Shown piece after piece: positions 47,247-56,395 of a DNA stretch of 64,000 nucleotides. The notes under the pieces are model-generated. The model was not told the DNA's origin. It saw nothing but the letters and a program-made list of their open reading frames with translations, and searched no databases. Positions within the stretch are counted from its first letter, which is position 1. Each line of letters starts with the position of its first letter. A program made the translations under genes and the position numbers. Origin of the DNA: Marinifilum sp. D714 (lineage in GTDB: Bacteria > Bacteroidota > Bacteroidia > Bacteroidales > Marinifilaceae); contig NZ_JALPNU010000003.1 in assembly GCF_030851345.1 (NCBI RefSeq), forward strand, positions 62,001-126,000, written 5' to 3'.

Positions 47247-47459
47247 TTTGAATTCAAATAAGCAAATGACTATTTTCTATATTATTAAATTGTGCAGACA
47301 ATTCATCTCATTAATTGTAAGCATATTCCTGCTATTTTTACGATTATGAGCTTGAAAATCATTCAAACTTGTAATAACTTCTTATTCTTTTTAACTTTAA
47401 GAATCTGACAAAGAAACAAACCATCCTATATTAAACAGATTACCTAAAATAAAATACCT

Positions 47460-48383
47460 ATGCCTAAAACTTATGTAGAAAAGTCGATCACAATTGCTGC
47501 TGGTGTTGACAAGATAAAAAGCGTTATTGCTGATTTCAATCACTGGAAAGCCTGGTCGCCGTGGTTCATACTGGAACCTGAAGCAAAAGACACGATTTCT
47601 GATAACGGTAAAACCCATGAATGGGAAGGAAAACGAATCGGATCAGGAATCATTAAAGTCGTTTCGGAAGAAGAATCCGTAATTAAGTATGATTTGCAAT
47701 TTCTAAAGCCATGGAAATCGGAATCGAAAAGCGACTTTATTATTGAGAAAATTGACGAGAACAATACCAAATTGACATGGACCCTGGCAGGATCTCTCCC
47801 ATTTTTCATGTTCTGGATGAAAAATATGATGGAACGCTTAATAGGAATGGATTACGACCGCGGCCTGTTGATGTTGAAAGATTACATCGAAAAGGGGCAT
47901 GTTGATGCCAAACTTGAGTTTCTTGGAGAATCGCAATTCGAGGGTTGCAATTTTATTGGCCTAAAGAGCGAATGCACCATTGATAATATTGGCGAAGTAA
48001 TGGAAGCTGATTTTAAAAAGCTGGCAGAATTCGCAAAAGAAAACGAAGATATCGTTACCTGCGATTGGTTCTCCGTGTATCACAAGTTTGATTTTAACAA
48101 GAACAAGGTAGTTTACACTGCTGGAGTTGGAATCAAATCAGATCCTGAAAGCATACCGGCAGGAATGTTCAAAGGAAATCTTCCGGCTACCAAAATACAA
48201 ACGGTACGTCATATTGGTCCTTACGAACTTTCGGGAAATGGATGGAGCGCGATCATGTCCATGGAAAGAGCCAAAGAGTTCAAACAAAACAAGAAGATCC
48301 CTCCGATGGAATTCTACCGCAACAGCCCAATGGAGACCGAGCCAAAAGATTTGATTTCAGACATCTGTATGGCAGTCAAATAA
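47460..48383 (+). CDS. SRPBCC polyketide-cyclase-like domain fused to a GyrI-like domain
   Basis: 307 residues. The N-terminal half (about 1-145) is an SRPBCC/START-like fold (YVEKSITIAAGVDKIKSVIADFNHWKAWSPWFILEP... MMERLIGMDYDRGL) with a large hydrophobic pocket. The C-terminal half (about 155-305) is GyrI-like (GCNFIGLKSECTIDNI... IQTVRHIGPYELSGNGWSAI). This fusion is common in Bacteroidota near WYL or AraC regulators. Substrate unknown. A terminator follows, closing the GyrI-WYL-SRPBCC group. Confidence 0.8.
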   Translation: MPKTYVEKSITIAAGVDKIKSVIADFNHWKAWSPWFILEPEAKDTISDNGKTHEWEGKRIGSGIIKVVSEEESVIKYDLQFLKPWKSESKSDFIIEKIDENNTKLTWTLAGSLPFFMFWMKNMMERLIGMDYDRGLLMLKDYIEKGHVDAKLEFLGESQFEGCNFIGLKSECTIDNIGEVMEADFKKLAEFAKENEDIVTCDWFSVYHKFDFNKNKVVYTAGVGIKSDPESIPAGMFKGNLPATKIQTVRHIGPYELSGNGWSAIMSMERAKEFKQNKKIPPMEFYRNSPMETEPKDLISDICMAVK

Positions 48384-48398
48384 AGTAATGATTTAAAC

Positions 48399-48428
48399 AA
48401 GAGGCGCAAAACACTGCGCCTCTTATTG
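48399..48428 (+). terminator. Rho-independent terminator of the SRPBCC gene
   Basis: 10-bp perfect stem AAGAGGCGCA/TGCGCCTCTT with 6-base loop and a short T-rich tail. Confidence 0.8.
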
Positions 48429-48468
48429 TTATACCTAACATTTCTCCTCCTGCCAGAAAATTCCGCAT

Positions 48469-48498
48469 AAAAAAACAGCCACCCAATGGGCAGCTGTT
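48469..48498 (-). terminator. Terminator of the HU gene
   Basis: Minus-strand hairpin AACAGC...GCTGTT with inner CCC/GGG pairs and a run of seven A on the left (T-run on the minus strand), 21 bases after the stop. Confidence 0.7.
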
Positions 48499-48518
48499 CT
48501 AATTCCAGTAATTGAATA

Positions 48519-48791
48519 CTAGTTTACCGCTTCGTCCATAGCTTTACCAGCCTTGAACTTGATTACTTTCTTAGCAGCAATCTGAATTTCTTTTCCAGTT
48601 TGAGGGTTTCTACCTGTTCTAGCAGCTCTTTCAGAGATTGAGAATGTACCGAATCCAATCAATTGAGTACTTTCACCTTTCACTAAAGATTCTTTAATTG
48701 AATCCATCATTGCATTTAATGCTTTTTCGCTATCCGCTTTTGACAATTCTGCCTTTTCAGCAATTGCTGAAACCAATTCTTGCTTGTTCAT
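48519..48791 (-). CDS. HU-family DNA-binding protein
   Basis: 90-residue nucleoid protein: MNKQELVSAIAEKAELSKADSEKAL, GFGTFSISERAARTGRNPQTGKEI (the beta-arm with the GRNPQTG signature) and KVIKFKAGKAM. HU dimers bend and wrap DNA and can also help CRISPR spacer integration in other systems (as IHF). That link here is only positional. It lies about 200 bases from the patatin gene. Confidence 0.95.
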   Translation of the reverse strand: MNKQELVSAIAEKAELSKADSEKALNAMMDSIKESLVKGESTQLIGFGTFSISERAARTGRNPQTGKEIQIAAKKVIKFKAGKAMDEAVN

Positions 48792-48993
48792 ATAATTTTT
48801 CTTTATTAAAGTGGGAAGATAATAAAAAATTCCCCAGTTTATTTGATTCTATTGGACTTTATTGATTTAATTTTTTCCAATTGCTCAACAATATAAGCAT
48901 TTCTTAAGTACAATAAAAATTTTTATTGGGGCTATATTGTAAAAAATTGCCCTAAACCTTGAGTGAATTTTAATGTTCAAATAAAAGTCAATT

Positions 48994-50628
48994 CTAATCC
49001 AGGACATCCACCATAAACATTGGATCCTTGTTAAAAGCCGTCCAATCCTTTTTAAGGGCCTTGTACATCTCTTCCATACCTTCACCCTCTATCCCGCTCT
49101 TTTTCAGCTCCAAAATGTATTTCATCAGGTTGTAACAGGTGGTAAACTGCCCACAGGCAATCAAGGAATTCATTCTATCCAATTTGATATCTTCCTCGCT
49201 CCACCAAAGGGTTGTTGGGGCTTCCGAAGCAATCATGGCAACGGTTTTCAATTGCTTTTTAGGAGCAGAAATTTCTCCATTATTTTTCTTTTCACCATTC
49301 AATTCTCCAATTACCGAGCTAATTCTTCTATTTTTCAAGCTATCCGAAGAGTACAGCAACTCATAATTCAGGTATCTGATTTGCTTCAGGAATACATTAT
49401 TAATCATTTTGGCACCCGATGTGGCACGTTCTATGATCATGCGCTTTACCAAGTCAATATCCAATCGCTGAAAAGATTGAACTTCATCCAAAAGCGATTC
49501 CGGTACATTCTTTCTGAATACCGATTTAAGCTTTCGTATTACATCGTTCTTTACATGACCAAGAATAGCCCCAATTAAAGTAAAACTTAAACCAATCCCT
49601 GTAAATACTCCTCCTACAACGTATAAGGATGCCCAGTCTCTCCCCTTAATCAGTTCCAAAGAATTGATCAGCATGATCAGAATACCTGCCAACAACACAG
49701 ACCAATACAACCAGTGAACACGAACATACCTTAAGAGGCTCTTCATTTTCTCTTTGATCGACAGCTTAGTGGTATCCTGGGTGCTTTCGGCTTGCCAGGG
49801 CTGCATATCGCTGCTGCCCACATCGTTTACAATGATCAAATCCAGTGGTTTTTGGCGTTGCTTGGAATTGCTGATGTTCACCATACTCCCAATGCCCTGG
49901 TTGTCAACAATGCCTCCATCCATTACACCAACCCCATGGCAGAAATCAGGCAGACGCTTTAAAGCCTTGTAATGAGGATCTTTTTGCTCTCGAATGTAAT
50001 CGTCAGGAAAAACCAGTGGCTCGAATCCAATGGGAAAACAGGAGGATGAAGCTACGATATCCGACAGCTGTACTTTTGCACTTAGCTGATTCATTTCGGC
50101 ACAGCGCAAACTTCCATTTCCAAACACACCCACGTTCTGAAAACGGAAAGCTTTGCCATATGAAAACTCCGTAGCGTTGAAACAAACATGTTTCAGACTT
50201 GGGGATGTACTCTTTTTGAACATGCCAAACTCTCCCTTGAAAATGGGCATATCAGCATAGGTTAACGCAAAGGCATTGATGAGCGAAGGCTTCTTGTACG
50301 GATGTTTCGCCCAGACTTCGGCGAATTCCAACTTGGCCACCGCATGTTCCACCAATTTGTCATTGCTTGGCGCAAAGTTCTGATAAAAAGCTTTGTAGAA
50401 AGTATGGAAGTCGAAATTCTCTTCCTGAACAGCCTTTGCATAGGCCACAGCCAGCAAAGAACCTCCACTAACCGAACTTACGGCCTCTACATGGCTCAAT
50501 AAAGACTCTCCCTGGTAGTTAATTTTATTGAGATAGGACACAACGCCCAGGGAAAAAAAGGTAGCGCGATATCCTCCACCGCTAAAGCACAAGCCGATGG
50601 ATTCGAATGGGGTGATTGGGGTTTGCAT
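48994..50628 (-). CDS. Patatin-like phospholipase with internal membrane segments
   Basis: 544 residues. Patatin elements: oxyanion loop SGGGYRATF (16-24), nucleophile Ser54 in SSVSGGS (SxSxG in place of GxSxG) and catalytic Asp near 236 in MDGGIVDNQG. After a charged stretch come two hydrophobic segments (about 305-324 and 330-355), splitting off a C-terminal region of about 190 residues. This layout suggests a membrane-bound lipase acting on phospholipids at the cytoplasmic face. It borders the CRISPR array directly. A role in defence has been proposed for some patatins, but nothing else here supports it. Confidence 0.83.
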   Translation of the reverse strand: MQTPITPFESIGLCFSGGGYRATFFSLGVVSYLNKINYQGESLLSHVEAVSSVSGGSLLAVAYAKAVQEENFDFHTFYKAFYQNFAPSNDKLVEHAVAKLEFAEVWAKHPYKKPSLINAFALTYADMPIFKGEFGMFKKSTSPSLKHVCFNATEFSYGKAFRFQNVGVFGNGSLRCAEMNQLSAKVQLSDIVASSSCFPIGFEPLVFPDDYIREQKDPHYKALKRLPDFCHGVGVMDGGIVDNQGIGSMVNISNSKQRQKPLDLIIVNDVGSSDMQPWQAESTQDTTKLSIKEKMKSLLRYVRVHWLYWSVLLAGILIMLINSLELIKGRDWASLYVVGGVFTGIGLSFTLIGAILGHVKNDVIRKLKSVFRKNVPESLLDEVQSFQRLDIDLVKRMIIERATSGAKMINNVFLKQIRYLNYELLYSSDSLKNRRISSVIGELNGEKKNNGEISAPKKQLKTVAMIASEAPTTLWWSEEDIKLDRMNSLIACGQFTTCYNLMKYILELKKSGIEGEGMEEMYKALKKDWTAFNKDPMFMVDVLD

Positions 50629-50681
50629 AGGTTATTAATTATAAGAATTGAGTTAGTTTGTCTTTCAAACTATAAATATAA

Positions 50682-53600
50682 TAATTAATACATTTCAATA
50701 ATGTATCTTTGATGTGTTGAATTACAACTATCCGATCGCTTAACACCCTTGCAAAACAGTTGTGATTTGCTTGCAGAATGTATCTTTGATGTGTTGAATT
50801 ACAACCTAATATCGTAATCAGTTCCATGCCCACTAGTTGTGATTTGCTTGCAGAATGTATCTTTGATGTGTTGAATTACAACAGTGGGAAGGTAATGAGT
50901 TGGATGAAGCAGTTGTGATTTGCTTGCAGAATGTATCTTTGATGTGTTGAATTACAACCTGATCGGCCCTGGTTACAATCGTTGCTGGGTTGTGATTTGC
51001 TTGCAGAATGTATCTTTGATGTGTTGAATTACAACCAAACCGTTACATACAACGGTGAACAGGTAGTTGTGATTTGCTTGCAGAATGTATCTTTGATGTG
51101 TTGAATTACAACAACATGGTTTGGATTCTGTTGGTATTATGGGTTGTGATTTGCTTGCAGAATGTATCTTTGATGTGTTGAATTACAACCTATCGTGCGC
51201 TTAAATACTTATTTGATTAGTTGTGATTTGCTTGCAGAATGTATCTTTGATGTGTTGAATTACAACGATAAGGTTTCAATTCCTCAAGCTCCTGGAGTTG
51301 TGATTTGCTTGCAGAATGTATCTTTGATGTGTTGAATTACAACAGAAGATCAGTTTTTATACTCTCATAGCACGTTGTGATTTGCTTGCAGAATGTATCT
51401 TTGATGTGTTGAATTACAACCTTTTTCTCTATCAGTGTATCCACTTGTTAGTTGTGATTTGCTTGCAGAATGTATCTTTGATGTGTTGAATTACAACCGC
51501 CAGCCAAATCATTAACAAATGGACCTAGTTGTGATTTGCTTGCAGAATGTATCTTTGATGTGTTGAATTACAACAAACGCGCATGGGGTGAACAATTGTG
51601 CAAAGTTGTGATTTGCTTGCAGAATGTATCTTTGATGTGTTGAATTACAACTTCCATAACCCGGATAGCTCATTATTTAAAGTTGTGATTTGCTTGCAGA
51701 ATGTATCTTTGATGTGTTGAATTACAACTAAAATCGATAATAATATAATCCGATTAGTGTTGTGATTTGCTTGCAGAATGTATCTTTGATGTGTTGAATT
51801 ACAACGTATTATAATGACACATGAACAATTTAATGGTTGTGATTTGCTTGCAGAATGTATCTTTGATGTGTTGAATTACAACCAGCACCCCTAAGTAATG
51901 TATTCTCCAATTGTTGTGATTTGCTTGCAGAATGTATCTTTGATGTGTTGAATTACAACTGATACTGGTTCTGGTGATACTGGTTCTAGGTTGTGATTTG
52001 CTTGCAGAATGTATCTTTGATGTGTTGAATTACAACAAGATGGTGAGTTTATCGCACAATGTAATAGTTGTGATTTGCTTGCAGAATGTATCTTTGATGT
52101 GTTGAATTACAACAATTACTAATAAAACATATATCATAAAATAGTTGTGATTTGCTTGCAGAATGTATCTTTGATGTGTTGAATTACAACACTTTCTTAA
52201 CAATTGCTTTTTAATAGTATGTTGTGATTTGCTTGCAGAATGTATCTTTGATGTGTTGAATTACAACATTAATTAGGTCGTTAGATATGTACACATAGTT
52301 GTGATTTGCTTGCAGAATGTATCTTTGATGTGTTGAATTACAACTGTAATAATTCTGGCAATGTAATTGGATTAGTTGTGATTTGCTTGCAGAATGTATC
52401 TTTGATGTGTTGAATTACAACTAAGCAAGCAGAGGTTGAAGAAGTTCAGGAGTTGTGATTTGCTTGCAGAATGTATCTTTGATGTGTTGAATTACAACAG
52501 TTTCGGGTAATTCAATGCCATTTCTAAAGTTGTGATTTGCTTGCAGAATGTATCTTTGATGTGTTGAATTACAACTTAGAAATACCGTTATCTGAATTAA
52601 TGGATGTTGTGATTTGCTTGCAGAATGTATCTTTGATGTGTTGAATTACAACCCTATTGCTAAATATAACTCTTTTAGCATGGTTGTGATTTGCTTGCAG
52701 AATGTATCTTTGATGTGTTGAATTACAACAAGTGCTTCTTCTGCCAATTCTCTTTGTTGGTTGTGATTTGCTTGCAGAATGTATCTTTGATGTGTTGAAT
52801 TACAACTCACTCACTCTCACCCTCACCCCGCCGGAGTTGTGATTTGCTTGCAGAATGTATCTTTGATGTGTTGAATTACAACGGGAAGTCAGTAAGTATT
52901 AAATCAACTATCGTTGTGATTTGCTTGCAGAATGTATCTTTGATGTGTTGAATTACAACGTAAACATCCTTTTTACCAACTGTGACTCCGTTGTGATTTG
53001 CTTGCAGAATGTATCTTTGATGTGTTGAATTACAACGAATGGCAAGTGCTTTCAAACATCGCTTTTGTTGTGATTTGCTTGCAGAATGTATCTTTGATGT
53101 GTTGAATTACAACTGGCTAAATTACCACAAGCAGCTTAGAGTGTTGTGATTTGCTTGCAGAATGTATCTTTGATGTGTTGAATTACAACGGCTTTTCTGA
53201 AAATCAAAATGTATTCAGGGTTGTGATTTGCTTGCAGAATGTATCTTTGATGTGTTGAATTACAACGTACGAACAAAATTGCTGTTCTGTTGACATGTTG
53301 TGATTTGCTTGCAGAATGTATCTTTGATGTGTTGAATTACAACAGAAATCGATTAGGTTTTCTTCTTTGATTGTTGTGATTTGCTTGCAGAATGTATCTT
53401 TGATGTGTTGAATTACAACAACTAAAGAGTTTGGGATTTCATTATAATAGTTGTGATTTGCTTGCAGAATGTATCTTTGATGTGTTGAATTACAACTGTT
53501 GAAAGTTAACTTTATGTCATTATATGGTTGTGATTTGCTTGCAGAATGTATCTTTGATGTGTTGAATTACAACCTATTCGGGAATCTTTCTTTTAGTTTT

Positions 53601-54959
53601 ATCGTTGTGATTTGCTTGCAGAATGTATCTTTGATGTGTTGAATTACAACTTATTATGGCCATAGTCATTGTAAAAGTCAGTTGTGATTTGCTTGCAGAA
53701 TGTATCTTTGATGTGTTGAATTACAACCTAAGGCGATGCAACCGTCAAGTTGCTTTAGTTGTGATTTGCTTGCAGAATGTATCTTTGATGTGTTGAATTA
53801 CAACCCTGGAGATATTTTTGAACATCCAATTATAGTTGTGATTTGCTTGCAGAATGTATCTTTGATGTGTTGAATTACAACTATCGTTGTGGCTGGGATC
53901 ATCATTGTATAGTTGTGATTTGCTTGCAGAATGTATCTTTGATGTGTTGAATTACAACGACTGGAAATGGAAACATGTTCGGTAGTGGGTTGTGATTTGC
54001 TTGCAGAATGTATCTTTGATGTGTTGAATTACAACTTTGACTTTTTCTATTCAAATATTCACTACGTTGTGATTTGCTTGCAGAATGTATCTTTGATGTG
54101 TTGAATTACAACGAAATAAAAAAGATAAAAAAAGTACAGATTGTTGTGATTTGCTTGCAGAATGTATCTTTGATGTGTTGAATTACAACATTTTCACCAC
54201 AACAAAAAAAAGATCTTTCGTTGTGATTTGCTTGCAGAATGTATCTTTGATGTGTTGAATTACAACAGCTTTTGTTTATGGCAGCCACGACACCATGTTG
54301 TGATTTGCTTGCAGAATGTATCTTTGATGTGTTGAATTACAACTGATCAATTAAATAAATCTCTATAAAATCGGTTGTGATTTGCTTGCAGAATGTATCT
54401 TTGATGTGTTGAATTACAACAAACAGTATTAAGACATGAAGAGTATGCAAGTTGTGATTTGCTTGCAGAATGTATCTTTGATGTGTTGAATTACAACCGA
54501 ACCTTCTAATCCTAAAGTGTCTGTTGGGTTGTGATTTGCTTGCAGAATGTATCTTTGATGTGTTGAATTACAACTTGTCCAGTTCGCGCCGAAACTACGA
54601 CATAGTTGTGATTTGCTTGCAGAATGTATCTTTGATGTGTTGAATTACAACAGGAGGATGAATAATGACAGAAAACAAACCGTTGTGATTTGCTTGCAGA
54701 ATGTATCTTTGATGTGTTGAATTACAACCGAGAATAACAACTATAACCAAGCCAGTTAGTTGTGATTTGCTTGCAGAATGTATCTTTGATGTGTTGAATT
54801 ACAACAGCTTGTTGATCACAGAAAGACATATCTGCGTTGTGATTTGCTTGCAGAATGTATCTTTGATGTGTTGAATTACAACATTAAACGTTAATAAACT
54901 CCCTGCATTACGGTTGTGATTTGCTTGCAGAATGTATCTTTGATGTGTTGAATTACAAC
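50682..54959 (+). CRISPR. Type II-C CRISPR array, 56 repeats and 55 spacers
   Basis: Repeat of 47 bp beginning GTTGTGATTTGCTTGCAG and ending GTGTTGAATTACAAC. All 55 full copies appear identical. Spacers are 30 nt except four of 29 nt (units starting at 50836, 52760, 53067 and 53297). The first copy (50682-50728) keeps only the 3' 28 bases from ATGTATC onward; its 5' part is unrelated sequence. This terminal decay lies away from cas2, so new spacers probably enter at the cas2 end. In this orientation each repeat contains TATCTTTG (repeat positions 23-30) with GTTG 18 bases upstream, a Bacteroidota promoter, and the 5' part pairs with the tracrRNA. crRNAs should read rightward. Confidence 0.98.
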
Positions 54960-55012
54960 CTATCAAGGGAAAGTATCTCACAATAAGAAAGTTGCAATCT
55001 ACATCAGAAATG
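54960..55012. promoter_or_regulatory. Putative CRISPR leader (cas2-proximal flank)
   Basis: About 53 bases between the last repeat and the bidirectional terminator. The degenerate repeat at the other end makes this the likely integration end. It contains TCACAATAAG, also found at the end of the tracrRNA anti-repeat; whether this matters is unclear. Confidence 0.4.
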
Positions 55013-55044
55013 AAAAACCCGAAGCTTTTTGGCTTCGGGTTTTC
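55013..55044. terminator. Bidirectional terminator between array and cas operon
   Basis: 12-bp perfect stem AAAACCCGAAGC/GCTTCGGGTTTT with 6-base loop, A-run to the left and T-run to the right. It can stop both rightward crRNA transcripts and leftward cas mRNA, as expected for convergent units. Confidence 0.9.
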
Positions 55045-55102
55045 TTGTTATGGAGATTTTTTGAATTCTAACAGTAGTGATCGAAGCAAGTAATTTTTAA
55101 AT

Positions 55103-55131
55103 ATGCTAAGCATCTCAAAGATGCTAAGCAT
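55103..55131. repeat. Double palindrome downstream of cas2
   Basis: ATGCTAAGCAT occurs twice 18 bases apart, each an 11-base palindrome around a central base. Together they form a 13-bp stem (one mismatch) around CAA. It lies 14 bases after the cas2 stop, outside the array. Confidence 0.6.
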
Positions 55132-55144
55132 GTAAAAACCAAGA

Positions 55145-55483
55145 TCAAAAAAGTTGTAACTGCTGCACCACATCCGGTTTATCAGCTTCTTCCCTGCTGT
55201 AAAACAATTCCATGGCTGCAAATTGCTTGTCGGTGATTTTTAGAATTCCGACATGACCATGTTCGGGCAACAAATGTTTTACACGTTTGGCATGAACATC
55301 AGCATTTTCGCGAGATGGACAGGTTCGCATGTAAATGGAAAACTGAAACATGGTAAATCCATCTTTCAACAATTCCTTTCGAAATCGGCCTGCTGCCTTC
55401 CTTTCCTTTTTGGTATCGGTAGGCAAATCGAAAAACACCAGCACCCACATGCTACGATATTGGCTTAAGGCTTCGTGACTCAT
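55145..55483 (-). CDS. cas2: CRISPR-associated endonuclease Cas2
   Basis: 112-residue ferredoxin-fold protein that bridges Cas1 dimers in the spacer-integration complex. The core [18 protein letters not shown] (catalytic-type Asp in FFDLP) and [17 protein letters not shown] are typical of type II Cas2. ATG 55483 ([13 protein letters not shown]) is chosen because family members have this short N-terminal extension. It overlaps the cas1 end by 32 bases. Last gene of the cas operon; no csn2 or cas4 follows, so subtype II-C. Confidence 0.95.
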   Translation of the reverse strand: MSHEALSQYRSMWVLVFFDLPTDTKKERKAAGRFRKELLKDGFTMFQFSIYMRTCPSRENADVHAKRVKHLLPEHGHVGILKITDKQFAAMELFYSREEADKPDVVQQLQLF

Positions 55484-56378
55484 AAAAATCGGGATAGAGT
55501 ATTTTACGTCGTTCTCCGGCAAAACATTCGAACAAGGAGTTTGTGGTTCGGCTAATGGCTGTCATTAAAGGACTTTTTTTACCAGCTATTAACACATCAC
55601 TGGTTAATACACTCAACAATTTTGCTTTTTGGTCGGTTGTTAAATCTTCCGATGTAAACTCTCCATTGTAATACATGGGCAATACCAACTGATCGCAAAA
55701 CGGACGGTAAGGTTCCATGATATCATCGGCCAAACAATAGGCATTGTATTTGTTCCTGTGAAAAATACCTAAAGTAGGCAGCATGCCACTACTCACCAAA
55801 GCACGTGCTACTGCTGCACGAATTAAAGCATAAGTATAATTCAGCTGCGGATTAGGCGCTTTCCCGAAACGCTCGCGAACAAAATCATCTTCTCCCAAAA
55901 GCAAATCCCAATACACTTTGGCAGCACGTCCTTCCACATTGTCCGAATCGCCCGATTTAATTTGAGGAATTAAAGCATGCAATCTTTTGGCCTCCTTTCC
56001 CATTTGTTCCAAAATATCTGCCTGATTGGCCACCTTAGCAGCAACCGTTTGAGCCCACAAGTTCTTTTTTAAAGGCTCAGAAGCTGCTATTTGTATTCTA
56101 AAACGCTCCGATTGCAAGGAGTTGCCAGCCAAAGGCATGAACAAACCCACAGGGTGATGTTTCTCGTTACAGGATAAAACCGCCACATTGTTTAGTACCA
56201 ATTCCGAAAGCAAAGCCTGGCTAATGGTTACCTGCGGATGATCCAAAACCACCACTCCTATGTCTTCTATGGGAATGCTGGCAACCTCCTTTCTTTGTTC
56301 TGGTTTTAATACTTTCAATTGTTTGTCCTGTCTACGCAAATAAGCAGGATTTCCAAAATACAATGTGCGTTTTATCAT
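55452..56378 (-). CDS. cas1: CRISPR-associated endonuclease Cas1 (type II)
   Basis: 308-residue integrase that inserts new spacers with Cas2. An N-terminal beta-rich dimer domain ([21 protein letters not shown]) is followed by the helical catalytic domain. Metal ligands are Glu in [10 protein letters not shown] (near 149), His in [17 protein letters not shown] (near 205) and Asp in the same segment (near 217-220). The sequence matches type II Cas1. It begins 17 bases after the cas9 stop in the same operon. Confidence 0.96.
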   Translation of the reverse strand: MIKRTLYFGNPAYLRRQDKQLKVLKPEQRKEVASIPIEDIGVVVLDHPQVTISQALLSELVLNNVAVLSCNEKHHPVGLFMPLAGNSLQSERFRIQIAASEPLKKNLWAQTVAAKVANQADILEQMGKEAKRLHALIPQIKSGDSDNVEGRAAKVYWDLLLGEDDFVRERFGKAPNPQLNYTYALIRAAVARALVSSGMLPTLGIFHRNKYNAYCLADDIMEPYRPFCDQLVLPMYYNGEFTSEDLTTDQKAKLLSVLTSDVLIAGKKSPLMTAISRTTNSLFECFAGERRKILYPDFYESRSLKPIS

Positions 56379-56395
56379 GATTGTCTATTTTAATT

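Noticed and set aside
54106-54981. 60-codon minus-strand frames inside the array
   Set aside because: They only translate the CRISPR repeat and spacers.
54975-54990. TCACAATAAG in the leader matching the tracrRNA
   Set aside because: A 10-base match is too short to claim a second anti-repeat; noted only as a curiosity.
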